A stretch of 64,000 nt of DNA from SZUA-36 sp963704855 (GTDB lineage Bacteria; Pseudomonadota; Gammaproteobacteria; Xanthomonadales; SZUA-36). The position numbers and the translations under genes are program-made. Below, in pieces: positions 26,920 to 35,280 of the stretch. Each line of letters begins with the position of its first letter. Positions within the stretch are counted from its first letter, which is position 1. Below the pieces are notes generated by a model that saw nothing but the letters and a program-made list of their open reading frames with translations, searched no databases and had not been told where the DNA came from. The DNA lies in the NCBI GenBank assembly GCA_963704855.1, contig CAVPHY010000001.1, forward strand, positions 124,001 through 188,000, written 5' to 3'.

Positions 26920-27969
26920 ATGAAGCAATTTCAGGTCAGGAACATCAACAGTGGTGCTGTATTCACCGTCAATGAGGGCGAATCAGTGCTCAACGCGGCA
27001 CTGCGGCAGGGCGTCATGCTGCCTTACAGTTGTAAAAACGGCACCTGTGGCAGTTGTAAATGCCATCTTGAATCGGGTGAAGTGCATTATCCATTCCACC
27101 CGCCGATGGCGCTGAGCCGTGAGGAAATTGGTGAGGGCAGCGCCCTGTTGTGCCAGGCGGAACCAACTGAAAACCTCGTCATTCGTGCCCGTGAAATCGA
27201 GGCCGTGCGTGATATCCAGGTACGTAAAATGCCTGCACGGGTAACTGAAAAGACGCTGCTGTCACCCGACGTCATGCGTATCAGGATCAAGCTGCCCAAT
27301 GCCCAGCGGCTGCAGTTCCTGGCCGGGCAATACCTCGAAATCCTTGTACCTGAAGGCAAGCGCCGGGCGTTCTCCATTGCAAGCTCTCCACAGTCAGAAG
27401 ACGAGCTCGAACTGCATATCCGCCACGTCGATGGTGGCGGCTTTACCGGCTGGGTATTTGACGAACTGAAGGTCCGCGATATCCTGCGTCTCGAAGCACC
27501 GCTGGGCACGTTTTTTATCCGCAATGACCAGCTTGAGCGGCCGATGATTTTTGTTGGCGGAGGCACCGGTTTTGCTCCGCTGAAGTCCATGATCGAGGAT
27601 CTGCTGGCACACCAGGACCAGCGCCCGCTGCACCTCTTCTGGGGTGCGCGCAGCCGTGCCGATCTCTACCTGCACGAACAGGCGCAACAATGGGCGGAAC
27701 AGAACGAGCATATCCGGTATTCCAGCGCCTTGCAGGATTCCGGTGACGCGAAGGCAACGGGCAGTTTTAACGGCTTCGTGCACCAGGCGGTGTTGCAGCA
27801 GTATGCAGACCTTGCCGGTTTAGACATCTACATGAGCGGCCCGCCGGCAATGATCGACGCAAGCCGCAACGCCTTCCTGGAGAACGGCGCGGAAAAACGG
27901 CGGATATTTTTTGATTCGTTTGAGTTCGGGCTGGATGTGCCCATCAGGGTGCTGGCCAGATCGCATTAG
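26920..27969 (+). CDS. 2Fe-2S/FAD oxidoreductase (AscD / CDP-6-deoxy-glucoseen reductase-like)
   Basis: Electron-transfer flavoprotein of 349 aa. An N-terminal plant-type ferredoxin domain has cysteines at 38, 43, 46 and 78 (YSCKNGTCGSCKC and LLCQ). It is followed by an FAD-binding domain (RRAFSIASSP) and an NAD-binding domain (IFVGGGTGFAPLKSMIEDLL, YMSGPPAMI, FDSFEF). The ATG at 26920 follows AAAAGG and begins the ferredoxin domain cleanly. Family members named AscD serve dideoxysugar synthesis. In gammaproteobacteria a homologue is commonly a lone housekeeping gene of undefined partner, and no sugar genes are nearby, so only the reductase role is claimed. Confidence 0.88.
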   Translation: MKQFQVRNINSGAVFTVNEGESVLNAALRQGVMLPYSCKNGTCGSCKCHLESGEVHYPFHPPMALSREEIGEGSALLCQAEPTENLVIRAREIEAVRDIQVRKMPARVTEKTLLSPDVMRIRIKLPNAQRLQFLAGQYLEILVPEGKRRAFSIASSPQSEDELELHIRHVDGGGFTGWVFDELKVRDILRLEAPLGTFFIRNDQLERPMIFVGGGTGFAPLKSMIEDLLAHQDQRPLHLFWGARSRADLYLHEQAQQWAEQNEHIRYSSALQDSGDAKATGSFNGFVHQAVLQQYADLAGLDIYMSGPPAMIDASRNAFLENGAEKRRIFFDSFEFGLDVPIRVLARSH

Positions 27970-28117
27970 CCCGAAACAGAGAGTGCTTACAAAGTCATGA
28001 AGGTGCCATGACACGGGGTGCACGACTTTCAGCTGAAGAGCTCAACAGGCCGGGTGGTACTCAGCCTGTTGAGCACACCGTCTGAATCGAAGCCATCTAA
28101 ACGAACGCAACGTTGCA
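27970..28117. repeat. Palindromic element copy B (simple form)
   Basis: Between the convergent reductase gene and the hypothetical gene ending at 28129. Read on the minus strand it aligns with the outer parts of element A at 12558-13127, sharing TGGCTTCGATTCAGACGGTG, GAGCTCTTCAGCTGAAAGTC and GTGTCATxGCACCTTCAxGAC. Its core is one hairpin, CTCAACAGG/CCTGTTGAG (28041-28049 and 28065-28073), where element A carries a long inverted-repeat module. It is probably the ancestral, unexpanded form and possibly a bidirectional terminator. Confidence 0.8.
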
Positions 28118-28128
28118 GAAATTCACAG

Positions 28129-28719
28129 CTAGAGCGATAGCAGGTCAAACTCCCCCAGGTTCATCAGGAACTTTTGCGCGGCAAAATTCACACCGTGCTT
28201 ATCTGTGGCCTCGGACAATCTTCTCACACTCCCGGTAATCGCCAGCCACCAGCGCATATGGTCCGCACTGAGCTGGGCGGCCACAGGTATGAGGTCGTGC
28301 ATCGTATTGATATTACGGGTCGCGGCTTCCTTGATGTTGGTCAGGCTCCTGAGGTCCAGGTCGCTTTTGTGCAATTTAACAAACAGGGACTTGACCAGTT
28401 TCGGATCCTGGTCCAGTGAGCGGGAACTGGCGGGCTCCGCATTCTCCTCGAGCAGCGCAATATCCATGTGGCTCAATATTTCACGCAAGGCGCCGCGCAG
28501 GCTCAGACGCAGCTCATTCTTTCGGTCCCGCTCAAGCCGGAACTGGATCAGCGAAAACAAACCAACCAGGAAAAACCCTTCCAGGCAGAAGCCGATCAGT
28601 TCCGGCAACAGGTTGTCTTGAAACGCCCCTTCGCTGCCTGCGTTCAGAAAATAGAACAGCAACAGGGTTCCAGCAATACCAAACAGGATAAGCGGTGCTA
28701 ACAATAGCAACCGTTTCAA
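28129..28719 (-). CDS. Conserved-type membrane protein of unknown function
   Basis: 196 aa, not recognised. Two hydrophobic segments at about 5-26 (LLLLAPLILFGIAGTLLLFYF) and 40-62 (LIGFCLEGFFLVGLFSLIQF) are followed by a charged, helical cytoplasmic region (RLERDRKNELRLSLRGALREILSH and onward) ending LGEFDLLSL. It may be an anchor or partner for a soluble protein. It is last of the minus-strand run beginning at algZ and lies one base after the gene at 28721-29266, so the two are probably co-expressed. Confidence 0.7.
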   Translation of the reverse strand: MKRLLLLAPLILFGIAGTLLLFYFLNAGSEGAFQDNLLPELIGFCLEGFFLVGLFSLIQFRLERDRKNELRLSLRGALREILSHMDIALLEENAEPASSRSLDQDPKLVKSLFVKLHKSDLDLRSLTNIKEAATRNINTMHDLIPVAAQLSADHMRWWLAITGSVRRLSEATDKHGVNFAAQKFLMNLGEFDLLSL

Positions 28720-28720
28720 T

Positions 28721-29266
28721 TCAAAGATCCTCTTCCGGCAGCGCCAGCGCCTGGATCACGGCGGCAATCTTGCGTGCCTCTGCCCGGGTCAGATCCAAAG
28801 GTACATTCTGCAGGTAGACCACCAGGTCTTCCCGGATCGGAATCGGAAAAATGTCGTGTGGGCTGCGTGGCGGGTTGAGCGCCAGTTCTTCACGGGCCTG
28901 TGCCTGGCCGGGTGTATCACGGGCGGCTACCAGCACTGCTTCCGGTTTTTCACCTTCTATGGACTGGAAGCCCGCAGGATCCGATGTCCAGGATATAAAG
29001 TCCTTCAGGGCGCCACACAGCCTTTCGTTGTAAAGCTGTATGTTCTCGGGGCGGATGGTTGAACCCTGCAGTTTATGAAAACGTGAACACAACTCGTCCA
29101 CATCCAGCAAACGCAGATCGGCACGCTCATGCGGCTTTAGCTGTACGAGCAGATTTTCCGCTGCCAGTTTGCGCGAACGCGCGGTGGCCGGGCTGGTCAA
29201 CCCGGTAACTGCACCCTCCCTCAGGAACTTGAGAAAAGCTGATTGCGAGTAATCTTTGTCAGTCAT
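28721..29266 (-). CDS. Unknown protein with an integrase core-binding-like N-terminus
   Basis: 181 aa, not recognised with certainty. Residues about 8-95 (FLKFLREGAVTGLTSPATARSRKLAAENLL; RLLDVDELCSRFHKLQG; LYNERLCGALKDFISW) resemble the SAM-like helical core-binding domain of tyrosine recombinases. No catalytic domain follows. The C-terminus (FPIPIREDLVVYLQNVPLDLTRAEARKIAAVIQALAL) is a short helical domain. It could be a DNA-binding adaptor rather than a recombinase remnant: the frame is clean and it sits in the hem operon, 34 bases after hemY. Confidence 0.65.
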   Translation of the reverse strand: MTDKDYSQSAFLKFLREGAVTGLTSPATARSRKLAAENLLVQLKPHERADLRLLDVDELCSRFHKLQGSTIRPENIQLYNERLCGALKDFISWTSDPAGFQSIEGEKPEAVLVAARDTPGQAQAREELALNPPRSPHDIFPIPIREDLVVYLQNVPLDLTRAEARKIAAVIQALALPEEDL

Positions 29267-29300
29267 TTAACCTGAGCTCCAGCGCAGTAGCGTGTGTCCG

Positions 29301-30509
29301 TCAGGGTGCGGACAACCGTGCGAGACCTGTCGGTAATGGCTTTGGCGGCTGGCCCTGGCTCATACGCAATGCGTTTCGAAAACAGGCCATGGCCGGTTCG
29401 AGCTCACCCTGGCGTTCAAGCAATTGACCAAACGCGTCGTAACCGAGGCTGCTGGGCTCCAGTTCAAGGCTTTTGACCATGTGCTCACGGGCCTTTCCCC
29501 ACAGTGATTCCCCTGCGCACAGACGGCCCAGGGCCAGGTGCAAACTGGCTTCCCCGTGGTGTTGTTGCAGCCATTTCTCACATTGCTTGATTCGCTTGAT
29601 CCTGTCTTCAGCCGCCGGGTCGCCATAGCGTAAAACCAGCTTGGGGTTCCATTCGTGCTTGAGGCTTGCACTGATAACCGGCTCGGCAAGCTCCGCGTTT
29701 TCCAAACGCGCAGCACCGATGGCAAAAGCATCGACGACTGCCGCGTGCTGACGCATGGTTCGCGGTAATTGCTTCCACACGGATTGCAGTTCTTCCGTTT
29801 TTGAAGCGGAGTTCAATCTATTGACTGCAACCTCTATCTCTAACCGGTGGGCCTGCTCATCGTCCAGAACGCCGGCTTTGCGTAATGCAGGTAACAAGGT
29901 CTGCAATTGATCCCATTCAGCCAGTTCCCGGTAACAGCGGGACAATAACTCAAGAACCTGCGGGTGCTTGCGGTGGCGTTTGTAGAGATCCTGCAAAATC
30001 GGCAGCGCTGCAGCACGACTGCCGTTGGCCAGCAGCATGCGTGCCCTCGTCAGCTCTACCAGGAAGCGCTTTTTGGAGCCGCCGCTGTCAGCCTGCTCAA
30101 GATAATACTCACGCCGGTCAGGGGCATCCTGGCTATCTGCCGCCTGCGCGGCAGCGAGATATTGCGCGGTGGTCCTGCCCTGTTTGCTGGCAGATTTTTC
30201 CAATGCCTTTTCGGCTGTTTTCCAATCGCCTTCGGTCAGCGCCAACAGTCCTTTTTCGAGCTGATTGAATGCCTTTTTCTCACGTATCTTTCGCGCCGTC
30301 TCGACCGGCATACGCCATATCCAGGCAGCAAGCTGCACGGCGAACCAGAGTACGAGCATGGCTAAACCCAGCACCAGGACACTGGTTTCAACGGTCCAGT
30401 CACCAAAATTGATCAGCACATGGCCCGGGTCGGATTTGAATAATGGCGCCAACGCACCCGCCAGCAGCAACAGCGCCAATACAAGCAACAGCAGAAAACT
30501 GCGTTTCAT
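29301..30509 (-). CDS. hemY: HemY-like TPR membrane protein
   Basis: Inner-membrane protein of 402 aa from the proteobacterial HemY family, associated by position with haem synthesis (not the Gram-positive protoporphyrinogen oxidase of the same name). Two N-terminal helices (LLLLVLALLLLAGALAPLF; TSVLVLGLAMLVLWFAVQLAAWIW) form the HemY_N domain. Tetratricopeptide-like helical repeats run through the periplasmic remainder (EKGLLALTEGDWKTAEKALEK; ARMLLANGSRAAALPILQDLYKRHRKHPQVLELLSRCY; LGRLCAGESLWGKAREHMVKSLEL). Its ATG overlaps the hemX stop (ATGA). The precise biochemical role in tetrapyrrole synthesis is not settled. Confidence 0.92.
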   Translation of the reverse strand: MKRSFLLLLVLALLLLAGALAPLFKSDPGHVLINFGDWTVETSVLVLGLAMLVLWFAVQLAAWIWRMPVETARKIREKKAFNQLEKGLLALTEGDWKTAEKALEKSASKQGRTTAQYLAAAQAADSQDAPDRREYYLEQADSGGSKKRFLVELTRARMLLANGSRAAALPILQDLYKRHRKHPQVLELLSRCYRELAEWDQLQTLLPALRKAGVLDDEQAHRLEIEVAVNRLNSASKTEELQSVWKQLPRTMRQHAAVVDAFAIGAARLENAELAEPVISASLKHEWNPKLVLRYGDPAAEDRIKRIKQCEKWLQQHHGEASLHLALGRLCAGESLWGKAREHMVKSLELEPSSLGYDAFGQLLERQGELEPAMACFRNALRMSQGQPPKPLPTGLARLSAP

Positions 30510-31708
30510 TCTTCGGGTTCCACGTTTTCAACGGGTGTCGCGGACTGCAGCAATCTGCGACTGTCCCGCAGTTGCCGCAGCTGTGTCCACGGGCCGCTGA
30601 TATCGGGCATCACGGGTGAAATATTGACCCGCTTCAAGTCAGTAACCCCGGCCAGCAAGTCCTGTACTCCGGCTGAGCCTTTCTCAAAAAATTGCTCCAC
30701 GGTGGCGTCAACCCTGTCCAGGGAGCTGTTATAAGCATCACTATCATTGCGCATCAGGGCCAGGCGTGCCGACTCAAGTTGCAGCCATAAACCCTGGCGG
30801 AGGTAATCCTTGTCCTCGAGGCTCAGCAGGGATTGATCCTCGGACACACGCCGTCTGACCGTCACCAGCGAAGCAAGTGTATGTTTGAAGCGCTGCCACC
30901 AACCGGCATCTTCCGGTAACCCTGGCTCCGGTTGCGCCTCGACTTCACCCCGGAATGGCAGGCCGGACACTTTTGACTGTAAATCGCTCAATTGTGCCGT
31001 CAACTGCACCCGGTCAATTTCGGGTAGCAGCGCAAGTGCCTGGCGTGCCGTGGCAATCCGCTGGCGTACGCTCAGGAACATGGGATCGTTCAGGGCTTCA
31101 ATCTGTACATCGGCAGCCTGCAAGGCCAGGTCGGCGGCAATGGGATCGGTAAATAGCTGCAATCTTTCACTTGCGGTGCGCAGCAGAAAATCAATTTCCG
31201 CAATATCCAGGGCTTCGCTGCTGTTCTGGCTGGCAGCGGCAACACTGACGAGACCGGATTCGGTTGCGGAAAGCCGTTGCTCCAGCGAACGGACGCTGGC
31301 CTGCATGGCGCTGATCGAAGCCTGGTCTTCACCCGTTTGCCCCTGCAAACCTGCCAACTGGCTTTCAACCACCCGGAGCCGATCATCCTGGCGTGATAAT
31401 TCTGCCGCATCGACAGGAGATTGCGCTGCGCCGAGCCGTTCCTCGATTGTCGAAAGTGACGTGGAAAGCTGCTGCTGGGTTTCCTGCAATTGCGTCACCG
31501 CTTCGTTTTGCGCAAGCTCATTCGGGTCTGCCAGGCGTGTCCGCCACCATTGCAAACCGGTCGCGCTGACAGCCGCCATAGCCACCAGCAATGCCAGTAT
31601 CGCAATGGCGGTGCCTGAAGAAGCGGGTCTTTTTTCCTGCAGCAGCCTGTCCATCGCAGGATCGTTGGTCAGTTTATCAATCTCTTGGTTCAATTGTTTT
31701 CTTTCCAT
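30506..31708 (-). CDS. hemX: HemX-like membrane protein of the hem operon
   Basis: 400-aa HemX family protein. Despite the frequent database name uroporphyrinogen-III C-methyltransferase, it lacks SAM methyltransferase motifs. A single N-terminal helix (AIAILALLVAMAAVSATGLQWW, about 30-51) is followed by coiled-coil heptads (LQETQQQLSTSLSTIEERLG; RLRVVESQLAGLQGQ; SVRSLEQRLSATESGL) and the HemX core (IAEIDFLLRTASERLQLFTD; ATARQALALLPEIDRVQLTAQLSDL). It overlaps hemY by four bases and lies 90 bases downstream of hemD. Location and pairing with HemY suggest a scaffold at the inner membrane. Confidence 0.92.
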   Translation of the reverse strand: MERKQLNQEIDKLTNDPAMDRLLQEKRPASSGTAIAILALLVAMAAVSATGLQWWRTRLADPNELAQNEAVTQLQETQQQLSTSLSTIEERLGAAQSPVDAAELSRQDDRLRVVESQLAGLQGQTGEDQASISAMQASVRSLEQRLSATESGLVSVAAASQNSSEALDIAEIDFLLRTASERLQLFTDPIAADLALQAADVQIEALNDPMFLSVRQRIATARQALALLPEIDRVQLTAQLSDLQSKVSGLPFRGEVEAQPEPGLPEDAGWWQRFKHTLASLVTVRRRVSEDQSLLSLEDKDYLRQGLWLQLESARLALMRNDSDAYNSSLDRVDATVEQFFEKGSAGVQDLLAGVTDLKRVNISPVMPDISGPWTQLRQLRDSRRLLQSATPVENVEPEE

Positions 31709-31798
31709 CCTGAAGCCTGTGAATATCTGCCACGTCGATTGCTGTTGATGCTAACCAAATCCGTGCAACCTGGCACCTATAAACGATTGGCACCGGGC

Positions 31799-32554
31799 TC
31801 AGCCGGCTTTCTTTTGCCCTGGCAGCCGTGAAATTGACTGTAGCAGTTCAGGGTTCCCCGGACCATCGGCCAGTACAACCCTGTGTGCACCCCGCTGCGT
31901 TAAATGATGCTGGATGCGGGCAGAAATCACCAGTGCCGGTGAACCCAGTATTTTACCCCACACGTCTGCGGGCAGGTAATCCTCGGCGAGTGTCAGCGCC
32001 GAAATACTGGTCCAGATGCTGATCAATTCACCGGCATTGCGCAAATTATCGAGCTGTCCGGACTCCGGTTGCAGTGGCACGCGCTCATAGACCATCGCGT
32101 TGACGCTGTCCCAGCCCAGGTCGTGCAATCCCTCTGCAAGGGCCTGGCGACCACCGGGCGCGCAGAAAATCACGGCCACGCCCGGGCGCTCAGCCAGTTC
32201 GGGTAACTGCAGCAGGTCTTCACTGGTAAACCCGCTCTGGGCCTGTAAATGCACCGGATAGCCCGAGGCCTGCAAGCTTGCGCGCGTGGCAGAGCCGACA
32301 ACCGCAATCTCGAGACCGTCCAACTGACCCGGCACCGGCAAAAACGGCAGGCCATATTGAACGGCCCGGGGGCTTGTGAACACGGCCAGCTTTCGTCCTT
32401 TACTTAACGACCAGGCCGAATCGATATCAAGCGTCAGTTTGCGGGCCACAAATGTGTAAAAAGGCATGACAACGGGAACCAAACCGAGGGCAACAAGCTG
32501 CTCAGCGAGTTGCTCTGATGCATCCAGGGGGCGTGTGACAAGAACGTGTGTCAT
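31799..32554 (-). CDS. hemD: Uroporphyrinogen-III synthase
   Basis: Closes and isomerises hydroxymethylbilane to uroporphyrinogen III. The ATG at 32554 (THVLVTRPLDASEQLAEQL) has GAGG five bases upstream and gives 251 aa, normal for this poorly conserved family; upstream in-frame starts are not needed. Recognisable parts are VFTSPRAVQYGLPFL, VVGSATRASLQASGY, SEDLLQLPELAERPGVAVIFCAPGGRQALAEGL, YERVPLQPE and WTSISALTL. It follows hemC by 28 bases in algZR-hemCDXY. Confidence 0.94.
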   Translation of the reverse strand: MTHVLVTRPLDASEQLAEQLVALGLVPVVMPFYTFVARKLTLDIDSAWSLSKGRKLAVFTSPRAVQYGLPFLPVPGQLDGLEIAVVGSATRASLQASGYPVHLQAQSGFTSEDLLQLPELAERPGVAVIFCAPGGRQALAEGLHDLGWDSVNAMVYERVPLQPESGQLDNLRNAGELISIWTSISALTLAEDYLPADVWGKILGSPALVISARIQHHLTQRGAHRVVLADGPGNPELLQSISRLPGQKKAG

Positions 32555-32582
32555 TAATCCTCGCTGGCAGGCGTGGTTGTTT

Positions 32583-33500
32583 CTACAAACCTGCAATAAT
32601 TTTGACAGCCCCATTTTTCAGGAGGTCGGCAGCAACCCGTTCACCGAGGGCAACCGCATCTTCCGCCGGTGCTTTACCTGCGGCCTGTATGGATTCCTTA
32701 CCGTCCGTCGTGCCAACCACCGACCTCAGGTGAACCATGCCATTTTCCAGGACCGCGTGCGCCGCCAGGGGCACCTGGCAGGTAGCCTCCAGGACACGTG
32801 CCACCGCTCTTTCCGCATTGGCCACGACCATCGTGTCAGCATCTGCCAGGGGTTTGATCAGGGAGCGGGTATAGGCATCGTCCTGCCGGCATTGCAGGCC
32901 GATAATCCCCTGGGTTGAAGCGGGCAGCCAGTCGGGCGGTTGAAGTGTTTCAGTGATGCGCTTACCCAGTCCAAGACGCTGCAACCCGGCGCAGGCGAGG
33001 ATGATCGCGTCATATTGCCCCTCGTCCAGTTTTCTGAGGCGCGTATCCACGTTGCCACGCAGGTCTGCAACATCCAGGTCAGACCTCAATGCCAACAGCT
33101 GTGACTTGCGGCGCAGGCTGGAGGTACCAATGCGACTACCAGCTGGCAGGTCGGCAAGCAACTGGCCATTGCGACTGACAAGGGCGTCGTAGGGGTTGGC
33201 CCGTGGCAAAACCGCATCAAGCACCAGGCCATCTGCCATGCTTGCCGGCACATCTTTCATGGAGTGCACGGCCAGATCAGCCTGTCCATCCAGCATCGCG
33301 CGTTCCAGCTCTTTCAGAAACAGGCCCTTGCCGCCGATCTCCGCCAGCGGACGGTCGAGGATACGATCACCTTCGGTGACAATTTTAACCAGCTCGATTT
33401 CAATACCCGGATGCGCGGCCTCCAACAAGGCCTGCACATGGTTTGCCTGCCACAAGGCCAGTGCGCTCTTGCGTGTTGCGATTCTGAGGGTTTTTTTCAT
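32583..33500 (-). CDS. hemC: Hydroxymethylbilane synthase (porphobilinogen deaminase)
   Basis: Condenses four porphobilinogens into hydroxymethylbilane. The ATG at 33500 (KKTLRIATRKSALALWQANH) gives 305 aa. The dipyrromethane-cofactor cysteine is near residue 240 in EATCQVPLAAHA. Other conserved parts are VKIVTEGDRILDRPLAEIGGKGLF, VHSMKDVPASMADGL, RIGTSSLRRKSQLLALRSDL, LRGNVDTRLRKLDEG and IILACAGLQRLG. Its start codon overlaps the algR stop (ATGA), so translation is coupled to the response regulator gene, the same overlap logic as in Pseudomonas algR-hemC. Confidence 0.97.
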   Translation of the reverse strand: MKKTLRIATRKSALALWQANHVQALLEAAHPGIEIELVKIVTEGDRILDRPLAEIGGKGLFLKELERAMLDGQADLAVHSMKDVPASMADGLVLDAVLPRANPYDALVSRNGQLLADLPAGSRIGTSSLRRKSQLLALRSDLDVADLRGNVDTRLRKLDEGQYDAIILACAGLQRLGLGKRITETLQPPDWLPASTQGIIGLQCRQDDAYTRSLIKPLADADTMVVANAERAVARVLEATCQVPLAAHAVLENGMVHLRSVVGTTDGKESIQAAGKAPAEDAVALGERVAADLLKNGAVKIIAGL

Positions 33501-34213
33501 GTTAGATCCCGAATGAGTTTTCTTATGGCAGGGAGATTGCGACGACTCACCTGAGGACGGTCCTCGCAACCATCCAGTAGAAGGAAGTGGCGGTCACCGG
33601 AGTTTTTTTCCAGCCCCCTGATACGCTTTTTTACAACCAGTGCTGCACGGTGTATCCGCACCAGGATATCAGTGTGCTCGTTTTCGAGGTCCAGCAGGGA
33701 TTCATTTATCACCATACTGCCGCCCTTGTGTACCACGGTGGTGTATTTGTCTTCAGCCACCAGGTATATCACATCTTCGAGCGGCAACAGCTTGACAGTG
33801 CCACCCAATGTAGAGCGAAGGAAGGCATCACTCACACCATTATCCGGTATGCTGAGAAAACGCCTGGCCTTTTCCAGTGCAAGTGCAAGCCGTTCTGCTC
33901 GTACAGGTTTGACCAGGTAGTCTACCGCATCGCATTCAAAAGCTTCCAACGCCTGGTCTGACCATGCAGTGCAAAAGATGACGGCCGGTGCCGATTCCGT
34001 CTTCCGCAGCATACGCGCCAGTTCCATACCATTGAGCCCCGGCATCGAGATATCCAGCAACAGGACATCAGGCTGATTCAACGGGATCATGCGCAAGGCC
34101 TCCTGGCCGGTAGAGGCTTCACCCGCTACCTGCACTTCCGGCAGGTTCGACAGCATCCTCCGCAATCGGTTGCGGGCAGGCGCTTCGTCATCAATTATCA
34201 GTATTTTCAACAT
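33497..34213 (-). CDS. algR: AlgR-type LytTR response regulator
   Basis: 238-aa regulator with an N-terminal receiver (DDEAPARNRLRRML, phospho-acceptor Asp54 in LLLDISMPGLNG, Lys in DYLVKPVRAERL) and a C-terminal LytTR DNA-binding domain (about 135-235: VKLLPLEDVIYLVAEDKYTTVVHKGG; ILVRIHRAALVVKKRI; LDGCEDRPQVSRRNLP). In Pseudomonas AlgR controls alginate, type IV pili and virulence and is encoded next to hemCD, as here. It overlaps both the kinase gene upstream (23 bases) and hemC downstream (4 bases). The regulon in this organism is unknown; no alginate genes are in the window. Confidence 0.94.
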   Translation of the reverse strand: MLKILIIDDEAPARNRLRRMLSNLPEVQVAGEASTGQEALRMIPLNQPDVLLLDISMPGLNGMELARMLRKTESAPAVIFCTAWSDQALEAFECDAVDYLVKPVRAERLALALEKARRFLSIPDNGVSDAFLRSTLGGTVKLLPLEDVIYLVAEDKYTTVVHKGGSMVINESLLDLENEHTDILVRIHRAALVVKKRIRGLEKNSGDRHFLLLDGCEDRPQVSRRNLPAIRKLIRDLT

Positions 34214-35261
34214 ACGGCAAAGTTAAAACGGCAAAAAACTGTTCTTCATTTTTGTGGGTGACAAGGCTGGCGGCCGGCCCAAAAGCCAATTCCATTCGTT
34301 CACGGATGTTCGCCAGGGCCATACCATGCCCCCTGTTATCCTGTTCCTCGGGCGCCACCGGGTTGGCGATGGTTATGACAATATTATCTTTTTCAGCGCG
34401 CCCGTAAACCTTGAGTTCACCACCATCAGCACGGGGTTGTATTCCATGCGCAACTGCATTTTCAAGCAAAGGCTGAAGCATCAATGGCAGAACCGAGGCA
34501 CCTTCCGGCAGATCACTCACCCGCCAGCTAAGCCGCAACCGGTCACCCAGGCGGCGTTGTTCCATCTGTAAATACTGCCTTGCGAGTTTCAGTTCCTCCG
34601 ACAGGCTGATGAGGGTATCCGCCCTGCGCATACTGCCACGGAAAATATCTGCGAGGTCTTCGATCGCCTGCTCGGCGCTGGCCGGTTCTTCGGGAATGAG
34701 GCTGGCGATGGTATTGAGGCTATTGAAAAGGAAGTGCGGGCGAATCCTGGCTTGCAAAGCCTGCACGCGCGCTTCCGACTGGGCCAGTATCTGCGCGCGC
34801 CACTGGCCACGTATGAACAGGTAGCGCAAGAGTGCTACCCCGACCAATGCGACTGCCAGGACACTTTGCGATACAAATAGTGCAAAATCCTGCCGGCCAG
34901 GCCCCAAGCCCAGGACGGTACCGACAATACCTGCTGAATAGCTGAAGGCCAGGGCCACTATGACCGCCACGATCCAAGTGCCTATCCACGCACCACGCAC
35001 GGAAAGCCTGCTCATCCAGGCGCGGCTGATGCATACACCCATGGCCGTGACCAATGCCAGCCCCTGCGCGTATAGCGAGACAACTCCCAGCCATACCGGG
35101 CTAAACTCATTCATTGCCCCAACACCCATCAGCAATACCGCCACCTGTGTCACGGCCGCCACCGCGCCCAACAAGTTCCAACGGCAAAACAATGGTGGAT
35201 AAACCCCGCGCTGCACTTTTTTGCTGTGCTTGCTGCCCATGGTTTCCAGCTGATCGCTCAT
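34191..35261 (-). CDS. algZ: AlgZ/FimS-type sensor histidine kinase
   Basis: Membrane histidine kinase of the LytS-like (His_kinase) group, 356 aa. A multi-helix N-terminal half (LLGAVAAVTQVAVLLMGVGAM; GVVSLYAQGLALVTAMGV; GTWIVAVIVALAFSYSAGIVG; SVLAVALVGVALLRYLF) is followed by the phospho-acceptor His near 175 in ARIRPHFLFNSLNTIASL. An ATPase domain contains LLENAVAHGIQP and ALANIRERMELAFG. It precedes and overlaps algR, forming the AlgZ-AlgR pair. It heads the long minus-strand transcript through haem synthesis, so the two-component genes and hemCDXY are probably co-expressed. Confidence 0.93.
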   Translation of the reverse strand: MSDQLETMGSKHSKKVQRGVYPPLFCRWNLLGAVAAVTQVAVLLMGVGAMNEFSPVWLGVVSLYAQGLALVTAMGVCISRAWMSRLSVRGAWIGTWIVAVIVALAFSYSAGIVGTVLGLGPGRQDFALFVSQSVLAVALVGVALLRYLFIRGQWRAQILAQSEARVQALQARIRPHFLFNSLNTIASLIPEEPASAEQAIEDLADIFRGSMRRADTLISLSEELKLARQYLQMEQRRLGDRLRLSWRVSDLPEGASVLPLMLQPLLENAVAHGIQPRADGGELKVYGRAEKDNIVITIANPVAPEEQDNRGHGMALANIRERMELAFGPAASLVTHKNEEQFFAVLTLPYVENTDN

Positions 35262-35280
35262 CGGGGCATCAACACGCGGG

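Noticed and set aside
28721..29266. Phage integrase remnant
   Set aside because: No catalytic domain, no attachment repeat beside the operon, and clean operon spacing with hemY argue against a decayed prophage.
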